Assembly (NCBI GenBank): GCA_964386565.1
Contig: CAYLRU010000008.1
Location: 1 to 64,000 of the forward strand
DNA length: 64,000 nt
Direction of reading: 5' to 3'
Origin: CAYLRU01 sp964386565
Lineage (GTDB): Bacteria > Desulfobacterota > Desulfobacteria > Desulfobacterales > UBA5616
Shown: piece by piece, positions 16,932-25,586 of the stretch
Position numbering within the stretch: position 1 is the stretch's first letter
Layout: each line of letters begins with the position of its first letter
Made by a program: the position numbers and the translations under genes
Notes under the pieces: model-generated
Told to the model about the DNA's origin: nothing
What the model saw: the letters and a program-made list of their open reading frames with translations, nothing else
Database searches by the model: none

Positions 16932-18596
16932 CTACATTTTTTCCGGTGATGTAACGCCCAGCAGGGCAAGTCCGTTGCGGATGACCTGTTTAACCGCGGT
17001 GACGAGATATAAACGGCCCCGGGTTAACACCCTGTCATCCGATAACACACGGTGTTTATTGTAATAGGTATGGAACGCGGATGCAAGGTTTATCAGATAA
17101 AACGTAATCCTGTGGGGCTCCATGAATTCGGCGCTGGTTTTAACCACCTCGGGATATCCGGCCATGGCCCTGATCAGGGCGATTTCCTCGGGGGTGACGA
17201 GCCTGGATACAGCATCCGCATCATATGGGATTTCATCGAATCCGCGTTCCGCAGCGTTCCTGATAATGCTGGATATCCTGGCATGCACGTACTGTACGTA
17301 ATATACCGGGTTGTCGTTGGATTTTTTCTTTGCCAGTTCCAGGTCAAAATCCAGGGGGCTTTCATGATGACGGGTTAAAAAGATAAAACGAGCCGCATCA
17401 CTGCCCACTTCGTCAACCACGTCTTTTAATGTAACGAATTCACCTGCCCGGGTGGACATGGCAACAGGCTCGCCTTCCCGCAACAGATTTACCAGTTGAA
17501 CCAGAATAACGTCAAATTTTTCCGTTTCATGTCCTGAAGCGGCGATGCAGGCCCGCATTCGCGGAATATAGCCGTGGTGGTCGGCCCCCCACACATCGAT
17601 GATTCTGGAAAATCCCCGATCGAACTTATCCCCATGATAGGCAATATCCGAAGCAAAATACGTGGTGTCTCCATTGCTTCTCACCACAACGCGGTCTTTC
17701 TCATCCCCGAACGCCGTTGTTTTAAACCACCATGCCCCGTCTTTTTCATACACAAGGCCTTTTTGTTTGTAATCCTCGATGGAGCGATCCACCTTGCCGG
17801 CATCATATAAGGCCTGTTCGCTGAACCAATTGTCGTATTCGATGCCGAAGTTTTTTAAATCCTTCCCAATCTCATCGAGGATATGCTTGGCGGCAAACCG
17901 TGCACATTCGTTGACAGCCTCGTTTTCATCCATCTCCAGCAGTTTGTTTCCCCTTGCCGCCTGGATCATCCTTGCGATATCGGTGATATACGCCCCCTGA
18001 TAACAATCTTCCGGAAAAGAAATATCAATACCGAACAAGGCCGTGTATCGTAAAAAAACGCTGCGCCCCAGCGTGTTGATCTGACGTCCGGAGTCATTAA
18101 CATAGTACTCCCTTTGAACGTCGTATCCGCAGAGTTTCAAAATATTGGCAACCGCATCCCCCACGGCGGCGCCCCGGCCATGCCCCACATGCAAGGGACC
18201 CGTCGGGTTGGCACTGACGAATTCCACCTGCACCCGTTCATTGTTTCCCATATTTACGGCGCCGTATGTTTCATTCTGCACGTGGATGGTTTTCAATACG
18301 GGATGCCATGCAGACGGTTTGACAAAAAAATTAATAAACCCGGGACCGGCGATCTCCACTTTTTCGAACAGGCCGTCCATATCAACGATTTGGCTGACAA
18401 TGGCCTCGGCGATCTTTCTCGGGGCCATCTTTAAAACGGATGCGGACACCATGGCGATATTGGTGGAAAAATCCCCCTGGGTCTCAAATTTGGGCTCTTC
18501 GATTTCAACGGCCGGAATATCCGGCGAGTTCAACATCTTGTTTTGGTAAGCACTGCGGGCCGCAGCCGTTACCAGTTTTTGTATCGTGTGCTTCAT
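16932..18596 (-). CDS. argS: Arginyl-tRNA synthetase
   Basis: A 554-residue class I aminoacyl-tRNA synthetase. It has the ArgRS N-terminal additional domain, the HIGH-type motif in NPTGPLHVGHGRG, the STR-containing MSTR segment in place of a classic KMSKS loop, and a DALR anticodon-binding C-terminus (HRVLSDDRVLTRGRL). The ATG at 18596 (MKHTIQKL) has GAGGAT seven bases upstream; the open frame starts ten codons earlier without a binding site. First gene of the argS-SPOR-gatC-gatA run. Confidence 0.96.
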   Translation of the reverse strand: MKHTIQKLVTAAARSAYQNKMLNSPDIPAVEIEEPKFETQGDFSTNIAMVSASVLKMAPRKIAEAIVSQIVDMDGLFEKVEIAGPGFINFFVKPSAWHPVLKTIHVQNETYGAVNMGNNERVQVEFVSANPTGPLHVGHGRGAAVGDAVANILKLCGYDVQREYYVNDSGRQINTLGRSVFLRYTALFGIDISFPEDCYQGAYITDIARMIQAARGNKLLEMDENEAVNECARFAAKHILDEIGKDLKNFGIEYDNWFSEQALYDAGKVDRSIEDYKQKGLVYEKDGAWWFKTTAFGDEKDRVVVRSNGDTTYFASDIAYHGDKFDRGFSRIIDVWGADHHGYIPRMRACIAASGHETEKFDVILVQLVNLLREGEPVAMSTRAGEFVTLKDVVDEVGSDAARFIFLTRHHESPLDFDLELAKKKSNDNPVYYVQYVHARISSIIRNAAERGFDEIPYDADAVSRLVTPEEIALIRAMAGYPEVVKTSAEFMEPHRITFYLINLASAFHTYYNKHRVLSDDRVLTRGRLYLVTAVKQVIRNGLALLGVTSPEKM

Positions 18597-18685
18597 CTGC
18601 AGTATCCTCGAAATTAATCGTTTCACTTCATAAAGTGTTTCCCGTTGTTAGTCAAGATACTTGGCTTTCATCCGGCTTACCATCA

Positions 18686-18801
18686 AAATTAAATGTCGTT
18701 AACGCAGCGCTGTTTTCCCACGACTTCCGTCAAAGAGCCGGTTAGAAACGCAAAAACAGTCCTTCCTGGTGGAGAAGGATAGCGTTAATGACATTGAATT
18801 T
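18686..18801. repeat. 116-bp element bounded by a 20-bp imperfect inverted repeat
   Basis: The arms 18686-18705 and 18782-18801 are inverted copies matching at 18 of 20 positions (core ATGTC-TTAACGC). A nested inverted pair CTGTTTT/AAAACAG sits inside. There is no ORF in the spacer. The right arm ends three bases before the -35 of the nik promoter. It could be a MITE-like relic or a looped operator between argS and the nik operon; I see no clear target duplication. Confidence 0.55.
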
Positions 18802-18804
18802 CAA

Positions 18805-18833
18805 TTGACAACACTTAAGATATTGTTTATAAA
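18805..18833 (+). promoter_or_regulatory. Sigma70-type promoter of the nikK-cbiMQO operon
   Basis: TTGACA at 18805-18810, a spacer of exactly 17 bp, and TATAAA at 18828-18833: near consensus. The predicted start near 18840 gives a leader of about 120 nt to the nikK ATG, containing two hairpins. Confidence 0.78.
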
Positions 18834-18843
18834 TAAAAACAAC

Positions 18844-18861
18844 TTCAGGCTGAAGCCTGAA
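18844..18861 (+). promoter_or_regulatory. 5' leader hairpin of the nik operon
   Basis: A perfect 7-bp stem TTCAGGC/GCCTGAA around a TGAA tetraloop, at the very 5' end of the predicted transcript. The same TTCAGG...GCCTGAA pair occurs in the TonB receptor leader (32261-32266 and 32205-32211, minus strand). Confidence 0.6.
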
Positions 18862-18895
18862 CCGAATATTCATTGCTGTCATGAAACCCACGCTG

Positions 18896-18947
18896 CCACG
18901 AAGGTAACCATATCATGAAGATATGCGGATTTCGTGGTTTTTTTTTT
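18896..18947 (+). terminator. Terminator-like attenuator hairpin before nikK
   Basis: Outer stem CCACGAA (18896-18902)/TTCGTGG (18931-18937), inner stem CATATC/GATATG (18909-18914, 18920-18925), then ten T residues (18938-18947). It lies between the promoter and the GGAGG site of nikK, so it would stop transcription before the operon unless overridden. The TonB receptor leader has the same outer stem followed by a T-run. Confidence 0.68.
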
Positions 18948-18963
18948 GGAAACGGAGGATCAA

Positions 18964-19743
18964 ATGAAAAAAGGTTTATGTTTCAGTCTATCTTTGGTAG
19001 TTTTATCTTTATTATGCGTCTGTCCGGTCATGGCACACTACGGCATGATCATTGTCTCCGACACCATGGTGATGCAGGAGGACAATCGGACGGTCCACGT
19101 GGATCTCTCGTTTTCCCACCCGTTTGAACTCATCGGTATGGAACTGGAAAAGCCCAAAGTCTTTGGTGTGATGGCCAACGGTAAAAAACAGGATCTGCTG
19201 GAAACCCTGAAGCAAACCAAGGTAATGGATCATACGGCATGGACCGCAAATTATAAAATCAGACGACCGGGCATCTATATGTTTTACATGGAGCCGACCC
19301 CCTACTGGGAGCCGTCCGAGGATTGTTTTATTGTTCATTACACGAAAACCGTTGTGGCCGCCTTCGGGAACGACGAAGGGTGGGATGAACCAGTGGGATT
19401 GAAAACGGAAATCGTACCTGTTTCCAAACCCTTTGGGCTTTATGCGGGAAACGTATTCCAGGGTATGGTTCTGCTGGATGGAAACCCGGTACCCAACGCC
19501 GAGGTTGAGATTGAATTTTACAACCAGCAGAAAAAATTCCAGGCACCCACGGACTATATGATCACCCAAACCATAAAGGCCGATCCCAACGGCATCTTCA
19601 CCTATGCCCCCCCACAAGCAGGCTGGTGGGGATTTGCCGCGTTGAACACTGCTGATGAAAAAATACAACGAGACGGAAAAGACAAGGATGTGGAACTGGG
19701 CGCTGTTATCTGGGTGAAATTTCACGAATTCAAAATGAAATAG
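18964..19743 (+). CDS. nikK: Nickel/cobalt ECF transporter accessory periplasmic protein (DUF4198, NikK-like)
   Basis: A 259-residue exported protein of the DUF4198 type, which in many proteobacteria precedes CbiM/NikM genes as an extracytoplasmic component of nickel ECF transporters. Signal peptide of about 24 residues ending VMA, then a mature N-terminus HYGMIIVSD that places a histidine first, a likely metal ligand. The start is the ATG at 18964 with GGAGG upstream; the frame extends ten codons earlier through the terminator hairpin, which excludes that start. Followed after 11 bp by cbiM. Nickel versus cobalt cannot be decided from sequence. Confidence 0.78.
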   Translation: MKKGLCFSLSLVVLSLLCVCPVMAHYGMIIVSDTMVMQEDNRTVHVDLSFSHPFELIGMELEKPKVFGVMANGKKQDLLETLKQTKVMDHTAWTANYKIRRPGIYMFYMEPTPYWEPSEDCFIVHYTKTVVAAFGNDEGWDEPVGLKTEIVPVSKPFGLYAGNVFQGMVLLDGNPVPNAEVEIEFYNQQKKFQAPTDYMITQTIKADPNGIFTYAPPQAGWWGFAALNTADEKIQRDGKDKDVELGAVIWVKFHEFKMK

Positions 19744-19754
19744 GAGACATCTCC

Positions 19755-20360
19755 ATGCATATTTCAGAAGGCGTATTGTCCGGTCCGGTCCTGATCTCCG
19801 GTTATGCACTGGCAGCTGCCGGAACCGCCGTCGGACTGAAAAAACTGGATTACGAAAAAATCGCCCAGGTCGGTATTCTGGGGGCCTCGTTCTTTGTCGC
19901 GTCCCTGATTCATGTTCCCATCGGCCCTGCAAACGTCCACCTGATTCTAAACGGTATTGTCGGGATGCTGCTGGGATGGGGGGCCTTCCCCGCCATCCTT
20001 GTAGCGTTGACCCTTCAGGCTGTTTTGTTTCAATTCGGCGGCATCACCTCCCTTGGCGTCAATACGCTGACCATGGCAGCACCGGCAGTGGTCTGTTTTT
20101 ACATGTTCGGATGGATCATCCGGAAAAAACCCGGTCTGGCCGGTATGGCCGCTTTTTTATGCGGGTTTACCGCCGTTTTTATGTCTGCAGTCATCGCCGG
20201 TGCCGCCCTGATGTTCACCGAAGAAAATTTCCTGAAGGTCGCAGCCCTCATTGTGGCGGCCCATCTTCCGGTCATGGTGGTGGAAGGATTGATCACGGCC
20301 TTTTGTGTTGAATTTTTAAGAAAAGTTCGTCCTGAGATACTGGCCATGCATTATTTATAA
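19755..20360 (+). CDS. cbiM: ECF transporter S component for nickel/cobalt (CbiM/NikM)
   Basis: A 201-residue integral membrane protein beginning MHISEG, the invariant N-terminus whose His2 coordinates the metal in CbiM/NikM. The conserved HVPIGPANVHLILNG segment (about 55-69) and six or seven hydrophobic helices fit. It confers substrate specificity and works with CbiQ and CbiO. RBS AGGAGA upstream. The presence of NikK- and NikL-like partners rather than CbiN favours nickel, but cobalt is possible. Confidence 0.9.
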   Translation: MHISEGVLSGPVLISGYALAAAGTAVGLKKLDYEKIAQVGILGASFFVASLIHVPIGPANVHLILNGIVGMLLGWGAFPAILVALTLQAVLFQFGGITSLGVNTLTMAAPAVVCFYMFGWIIRKKPGLAGMAAFLCGFTAVFMSAVIAGAALMFTEENFLKVAALIVAAHLPVMVVEGLITAFCVEFLRKVRPEILAMHYL

Positions 20361-20462
20361 CTTTACCCGGCTTGGGCGTTTTTTGCAAAGAAATATGCCG
20401 GAATCCGTATGTATGCGAAGAAAATCACCCAATCCGACTATACAATCATTGGAGAAAAAACC

Positions 20463-21092
20463 GTGGAAAACCGACTGTTCGGCAAAATATGCTTGTTATT
20501 TTTTGTGACGGCATCCTTTTTCTCAATCACCTGCATCACTCCTGCCATGGCCCACAAGGTAACCGTGTTTGCCTGGGTGGAGGGCGACCAGGTGTTTACC
20601 GAAAGCAAATTAAGCGGTGGAAAACGCGTTGCAGCGGGTGACATCACCGTTTACGATGCCTCCAACAACGTCCTTTTAAAAGGAAAAACCAATGACCAGG
20701 GAGAATTTTCATTTAAACTTCCACAAAAACCGCCCCTGATTATCGAGCTTAACGCCGGTATGGGACACCAGGCCAAATGGACCATTCAGCCGGATGACGT
20801 GGATGATGATACCTTTCCAGCAGGCAATGATCCGGAAAAGGACATCATTGCCTCCGAACCGGTAAAAACAGCCCCGTCCGTGGACAGATCCGCGGAATTA
20901 AATACCGCGGATCTCGAAGCCGTGGTAGAAAGGGTCCTGGATAAAAAACTCAAACCCGTCATTCGATTGTTGGTGGATACCCGACAAAACGAACCGTCAT
21001 TATCCGAAATCATCGGCGGAATCGGCTATATCATGGGTATCGTGGGCATCATCGCCTATTTCCAAAGCCGGTCGCCGAAGCGGGACAAATAG
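20463..21092 (+). CDS. nikL: Nickel transport accessory protein (NikL-like)
   Basis: A 209-residue protein with a signal peptide (about 1-29, ending AMA) and mature start HKVTVFAWVEGDQVFTES, the hallmark of NikL-type proteins in nickel ECF operons. A carboxypeptidase-regulatory-like beta domain (to about 105) leads to an acidic linker, a coiled segment, and a C-terminal membrane helix (about 180-199) with a basic tail. I chose the GTG at 20463, which has GGAGA eight bases before it and yields a standard signal peptide; an ATG at 20409 would add 18 residues. Confidence 0.72.
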   Translation: MENRLFGKICLLFFVTASFFSITCITPAMAHKVTVFAWVEGDQVFTESKLSGGKRVAAGDITVYDASNNVLLKGKTNDQGEFSFKLPQKPPLIIELNAGMGHQAKWTIQPDDVDDDTFPAGNDPEKDIIASEPVKTAPSVDRSAELNTADLEAVVERVLDKKLKPVIRLLVDTRQNEPSLSEIIGGIGYIMGIVGIIAYFQSRSPKRDK

Positions 21093-21123
21093 GGAACCGG
21101 CCCGAGAAAACCGTTCATTAAAC

Positions 21124-21882
21124 ATGATCGAAGAATATTTTACTGAAGCAGGTACCCAGATCCACCGGCTGGATCCGCGGCTTCGAATCGTTTTTGCCAC
21201 GGCCTACGCGTTTTCCGTGGCCCCTCTCCATCGATTCGAACCCATGTATGCAGCGGCGGTGTTGTCCCTGTTGATGGTCATCCTGTCCGGAGTGGGTATC
21301 GGGACTCTGGTGAAGCGCATGCTGGCCTTTAACGGTCTTGTTCTTCTGTTCTGGCTGGTGCTGCCCTTCACCTTTTCCGGTGAAGCCCTTTACAGTATCG
21401 GCCCGTTTACCATCACCCGGCCCGGTGTTATCATGTCTGCAAAGATCACGCTGAAGGCCAACGCCATCATGCCGGCTTTCATTGTCATGATTTCAACGAT
21501 CCCCGTTTCAGTCATGGGCCATGCCCTGGAAAAGCTTCATGTGCCGAAAAAAATCGTTCATATTCTTCTGTTGACTTACCGTTACATATTCGTGATAGAA
21601 CAGGAATATCAGCGGCTGAAGCGTGCCATAAAAACAAGGGGGTTTGTTCCCGGGACCAATATGCACACATACAAAACCTATGCATACCTCATCGGCATGA
21701 TATTTGTCCGATCCCTGGACCGGGCCCAACGGGTGCATCAGGCCATGATCTGCCGCGGATTTTGCGGAAAATTTTTCTCCCTGAACCGATTTTCCTTGAA
21801 AAAAGCAGACTATGCTTTTCTGCCGATCATGGCAGCCGCGATTATCGGACTGGAGGTGATGGAATGGATTCCGATCCGGTGA
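21124..21882 (+). CDS. cbiQ: ECF transporter T component (CbiQ)
   Basis: A 252-residue membrane protein with about five or six helices. The two coupling-helix signatures with an A-x-x-x-R-G pattern are visible as RAIKTRGF (about 164-171) and QAMICRGF (about 206-213); they dock onto the ATPase. Overlaps cbiO by 19 nt, which indicates coupled translation. Confidence 0.9.
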   Translation: MIEEYFTEAGTQIHRLDPRLRIVFATAYAFSVAPLHRFEPMYAAAVLSLLMVILSGVGIGTLVKRMLAFNGLVLLFWLVLPFTFSGEALYSIGPFTITRPGVIMSAKITLKANAIMPAFIVMISTIPVSVMGHALEKLHVPKKIVHILLLTYRYIFVIEQEYQRLKRAIKTRGFVPGTNMHTYKTYAYLIGMIFVRSLDRAQRVHQAMICRGFCGKFFSLNRFSLKKADYAFLPIMAAAIIGLEVMEWIPIR

Positions 21883-22595
21883 TCATCCAACTGGAAAAGG
21901 TTAATTTCTCGTATCCCAACGGCCGGGTTGTACTTAAAGATACCGATTTTTCCCTCCGGACAGGCCAGAAAATCGGATTGATCGGCCACAACGGAAGCGG
22001 TAAATCCACCTTCTTGCACATCCTGGTCGGGTTATTGAAAATATCCGGCGGTTCCATTCGCTTCTTCAGAGAACCGGTGGTATCTGAAAAAGATTTTCAA
22101 AAGGTCAGGCAGCACATCGGCCTGGTATTTCAGAATTCCGACGACCAGCTTTTCAGCCCAACGGTATTGGAAGACATTGCCTTTGGGTTGTTGAATCAGG
22201 GCAAAACACCTGAAGAAGCCCGGGAAATATCCAGGAAACTGCTGACCGACCTCGACCTGAAAGATTTTGAAAACCGGGTCACCTACCGGCTGTCCGGCGG
22301 CGAAAAGCGGCTGGTAGCCCTGGCAACGGTTCTCGTCATGGAACCCCGGGTGCTGTTGCTGGATGAACCGTTTACCGGGCTGGACGAATACACCCGGGAT
22401 CACATCATTGAAATCCTGAATCATCTGGATATCAGCTATATCATCGTGACCCATGAATACGACTCCCTGGTCCAGACCACCAGTGACATCTGCAGCATGG
22501 AGAATGGCAAAATCATTTATAACGGCGATTCATCCATGCTCCACAGCCATTTTCACCGGCACCCCGGGGGAACCGTCCACCATCATCACCGATAG
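21864..22595 (+). CDS. cbiO: ECF transporter ATPase (CbiO) with histidine-rich tail
   Basis: A 243-residue ABC ATPase that powers the metal ECF transporter. Walker A GHNGSGKST, Q-loop VFQNSDDQLFSPTV, signature LSGGEKR, Walker B VLLLDEPFTG and the switch histidine in VTHEYD are all present. The start is the ATG at 21864 with GGAGGTGATG upstream; the frame is open earlier within cbiQ. The C-terminus is unusual, SHFHRHPGGTVHHHHR, with seven histidines in the last 16 residues, consistent with metal sensing or storage (inference). Confidence 0.9.
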   Translation: MDSDPVIIQLEKVNFSYPNGRVVLKDTDFSLRTGQKIGLIGHNGSGKSTFLHILVGLLKISGGSIRFFREPVVSEKDFQKVRQHIGLVFQNSDDQLFSPTVLEDIAFGLLNQGKTPEEAREISRKLLTDLDLKDFENRVTYRLSGGEKRLVALATVLVMEPRVLLLDEPFTGLDEYTRDHIIEILNHLDISYIIVTHEYDSLVQTTSDICSMENGKIIYNGDSSMLHSHFHRHPGGTVHHHHR

Positions 22596-22603
22596 CGACA
22601 CCG

Positions 22604-23530
22604 ATGACAGACGATATTCTTATTCAGCATCATTTCCTGTTTCAAAAAGGATTCTTTGAAAGGCACCCTTCCCTTTTTGATATCTATTTCCGCAATACCC
22701 CGAGAAAGCTGTACGACAAATTGGAAAAGACAAAAGCCGCCCTTACCGCCTATGAAGGAACCATTCAATGGCCGGCGATCAGGGGGCCGGGATTTTGCGG
22801 GGCCACCCATCCCGGGGCCGGAAAAAGTTTTAACGGCTACATGACGGGCTGCTCCCCGTCTTTTTACAACAGCGACTGTCTTTATGTCCATCCGGGTCTG
22901 AACATTTTTGCCGTATCCGACCCCCCCGGGATCACCACAATCTCCCGAAAGCTTTTTGAAAAACTGGATGACCGGTTAAGAAAAACAACCACGGATAGAC
23001 TTGATACTGTCATCAATGACCTGGCCGCCGGCATCCAGGAAAACGGGCCCACCCTGGCATTGATTCAATTTCAACAATACGGCATCTCCCGGACGCCAAA
23101 CCGGGCATTTGTTTATATCGCCGGTGACACCGAAGTATACCGGGGAAACTTTAAAGGGGAAAAAATCAAACGGATTAACGGCAGCCCGCATTTCTGGGGA
23201 ACTGCATGCCATGATTTAAAGCCCCGCGTGTTTGAATTGAACAGCAACGATTTTTTTCTTATCGTCAGTGACGGCATCAGCAGTCTGAGACAGACCGTTC
23301 CCGAGCATGGAATCGAAAAAATCCTTTGGGAACATATCATTCGTGATCCTGAAAAATTTGCCGAAAACGTCACCATGACCTGCAACCGGGTTTTTACCCA
23401 AAACAATAACGGCAGATCCCGAACCCTGCTCGGCGGAACGGATGACATCACCGCCCTGCTAGTCGTCCCATCGGCGCTTGCCCAAATCCCTGTTGATAAA
23501 GGATACATACTGGGAGGACACATCGGCTAA
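22604..23530 (+). CDS. PP2C-like (PPM) phosphatase-fold protein in the nickel/cobalt operon
   Basis: A 308-residue soluble protein. The C-terminal half shows PPM-family elements: VYIAGDTEVYR (about 168-178), FFLIVSDGISSL (metal-binding Asp) and GGTDDITALLVV (the DD metal motif) near 280-292. The first metal aspartate region is less clear (FAVSDPPGI, about 105-113). It begins eight bases after cbiO and is probably cotranscribed. Target unknown; a phosphatase in an ECF metal operon is unusual. It could be inactive. Confidence 0.65.
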   Translation: MTDDILIQHHFLFQKGFFERHPSLFDIYFRNTPRKLYDKLEKTKAALTAYEGTIQWPAIRGPGFCGATHPGAGKSFNGYMTGCSPSFYNSDCLYVHPGLNIFAVSDPPGITTISRKLFEKLDDRLRKTTTDRLDTVINDLAAGIQENGPTLALIQFQQYGISRTPNRAFVYIAGDTEVYRGNFKGEKIKRINGSPHFWGTACHDLKPRVFELNSNDFFLIVSDGISSLRQTVPEHGIEKILWEHIIRDPEKFAENVTMTCNRVFTQNNNGRSRTLLGGTDDITALLVVPSALAQIPVDKGYILGGHIG

Positions 23531-23572
23531 AGAACCCCGGCCGGACATATGTTTAAGGCAAACCATAAATTT

Positions 23573-23599
23573 CTATAATTGAAATGTATCAAATTATAG
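23573..23599. repeat. AT-rich inverted repeat between convergent metal-uptake operons
   Basis: CTATAATT (23573-23580) and AATTATAG (23592-23599) are perfect inverted copies with an 11-nt spacer. It lies in the 224-bp gap between the stop codons of the two convergent operons; a bidirectional terminator role is possible though no long T-run follows. Confidence 0.4.
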
Positions 23600-23754
23600 G
23601 GGATTTTATCACCTTTTTAATGCATTTTTCAGAATCGGCTATGATAATTTCTATTTGACCGTCCGTCGCGTCAGACTGCAAAAAGAGCGGGTTGATGCAA
23701 AAGGATGTCTTGTATAACCGAATCCGTCAAATACGCAAAAAACGGAAGTAACAT

Positions 23755-24627
23755 TCATTGTCCCGGGTTCCAGACGTCCCTGAGGCTGTCCCCCAAAAGA
23801 TTAAAGGCCAATACGGAAAGCATGATGGCAATTCCCGGATATACTGAAAGATGGGGTGCGCTTAAAATATAGTCTTTCCCTTCCATGAGCAACGTACCCC
23901 ATTCCGGATAGGGTGGCTGGACACCGAATCCCAAAAACCCAAGGGCCGATACGGCAATAATTGCCTTTGCCAGTCCGATGGTGGCAAGAACGATGACCGA
24001 TCCGATGTTTGCCGGCAAGATATGGCGAAAAACAATAACAATTCTTGATACCCCTGAAAACTGCGCGACTTTTACATAATCCCGTTCCTTAACAGAAAGG
24101 GTAATCCCTCTGACAAGTCTGGCGTAACGCATCCAGCCGGTAATGGAAAGGGCAAAAATCAGATTAAATGTGCCCGGTCCCATTAGCCCTGCCAGTGTCA
24201 TGGCAGCAACTATCTCAGGAAGGGAAAGAAAAATATCGGCAATTCTCATGAGCAATTCATCCATGAGACCGCCCTGGTAGCCGGCAACCAACCCAACCAT
24301 TACTCCCAAAAGGCAGGAAACCATCACCACAGAAACTCCCAGCCCTATGGACATGCGCGCACCAGACAAAATACGTGAAAAAAGACACCGGCCCAAGGCA
24401 TCATTGCCCAGAGGATATTGCAGGCAAGGAGAAGCTAATCTTAAAGACAAATCTGTCTTCAGGGGATCATGGGGGGATAGCGCAGGCCCCAAGGCAGCTA
24501 TAAAAAACACCACGACTGCGATTACGGCCGCGCCTGAAATCAGGGGGTTTTTAATTACGGAGCGGTAAAATCTGCCCTGGATTTTTTCATATCCGGCATG
24601 CTCCCGCGAAAAATCATGAGCACTCAT
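23755..24627 (-). CDS. ABC transporter permease, peptide/nickel type (DppC/NikC family)
   Basis: A 290-residue permease with an N-terminal cytoplasmic segment, about six membrane helices and the binding-protein-dependent transport EAA loop near ARLVRGITLSVKERDYVKVAQFSG, followed by RHILPAN. The PLGNDALGRCLFSR stretch is typical of DppC/NikC. Its ATG overlaps the stop of the partner permease gene by four bases (ATGA). Last gene of the TonB-methyltransferase-ABC operon. Confidence 0.88.
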   Translation of the reverse strand: MSAHDFSREHAGYEKIQGRFYRSVIKNPLISGAAVIAVVVFFIAALGPALSPHDPLKTDLSLRLASPCLQYPLGNDALGRCLFSRILSGARMSIGLGVSVVMVSCLLGVMVGLVAGYQGGLMDELLMRIADIFLSLPEIVAAMTLAGLMGPGTFNLIFALSITGWMRYARLVRGITLSVKERDYVKVAQFSGVSRIVIVFRHILPANIGSVIVLATIGLAKAIIAVSALGFLGFGVQPPYPEWGTLLMEGKDYILSAPHLSVYPGIAIMLSVLAFNLLGDSLRDVWNPGQ

Positions 24628-25562
24628 AATGGTCGAATCCGTGGATCCAGATATTGGTAGACAATATCCACAAAAAAATTAATCAGGACAAAAATCATAG
24701 CGGTAAAAAACACCAGACCTTGTATCAAAGGATAATCCCTGTTGCTGACCGCATTGACCATCAGTTCCCCCAGCCCCGGCCATGCGAAAATGGTTTCCGT
24801 TATCACTGCTCCCTCAAGAATCATTCCCAATTCCAGCCCCACCACGGTAACTACAGGTATCATTGCATTTTTCAATATGTGACCTCCGAGCACGAGGCGG
24901 CTACTGACGCCTCTGGCGCGAAGGGCCAACAGGTATTCAGACTGCAAGGTTTCTGCGACGGCGGAACGCAAAATTCGTGTCGTATAGGCCGTCAGTGCGG
25001 TTCCCAGTGTTATGGCGGGCAAAACCAGATGCTGCCAATCCCCACGGCCAAAGCTTGGAAGCCAATGAAGTTTCACACAAAAAACAACAATGAGCACCAG
25101 CCCAAGCCAGTAATTGGGCATGGAAATACCGGTTACGGCAACCGCAACTCCGATTGAATCAAGCCATGTGCCTTGCCTGACGCCTGAAAGAATACCGATT
25201 GGCACGGATATGATCAGTGCAAGGAAAATGGCGGTTATGGCAAGATCAAAGGTACGGCTGAATCGAATGCTGATGAGTTCCCAAACAGGTACTTCCTCCA
25301 CCAGTGATATGCCAAAGTCAAGACGGACGACATGCTTCAACCAATGGAAATATTGCTGATAAAAAGGCTTGTCCAATCCTTCTTCCTGAATGATCCATTC
25401 AATGGTGGCCTGATCTACTAAACCTGGTTCTCCATAGCGGGCAATGGCTATCTCCAGGGGGGCGTCACCCGGTGCAAGCAGCATCATGGCGTAGGTAAAA
25501 AAAGTTGCGCCAATGAGGACAAAAATTGCGGTAACTATGCGCTTTGATATGAATCGTACCAT
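24624..25562 (-). CDS. ABC transporter permease, peptide/nickel type (DppB/NikB family)
   Basis: A 312-residue permease with an N-terminal helix, a periplasmic loop (about 30-95) and a C-terminal block of helices. The EAA-type loop is ETLQSEYLLALRARGVSSRLVLGGHILKNA (described here only by its key residues: E, L-A-R-A-R-G, H, N), and the EGAVITETIFAWPGLG segment is a hallmark of DppB/NikB/OppB permeases. It pairs with the next gene. Substrate class (peptide, nickel, metallophore) follows the operon context. Confidence 0.88.
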   Translation of the reverse strand: MVRFISKRIVTAIFVLIGATFFTYAMMLLAPGDAPLEIAIARYGEPGLVDQATIEWIIQEEGLDKPFYQQYFHWLKHVVRLDFGISLVEEVPVWELISIRFSRTFDLAITAIFLALIISVPIGILSGVRQGTWLDSIGVAVAVTGISMPNYWLGLVLIVVFCVKLHWLPSFGRGDWQHLVLPAITLGTALTAYTTRILRSAVAETLQSEYLLALRARGVSSRLVLGGHILKNAMIPVVTVVGLELGMILEGAVITETIFAWPGLGELMVNAVSNRDYPLIQGLVFFTAMIFVLINFFVDIVYQYLDPRIRPL

Positions 25563-25586
25563 TCAAACATTTTTCTATAACTGACG

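Noticed and set aside
18840..18963. NiCo (czcD) or cobalamin riboswitch in the nik leader
   Set aside because: I cannot find the conserved purine-rich NiCo core or the B12 box; only hairpins and a terminator are supported.
23710..23754. Possible truncated XRE regulator start (YNRIRQIRKKRK then stop)
   Set aside because: Only about 14 codons; too short to distinguish from chance.
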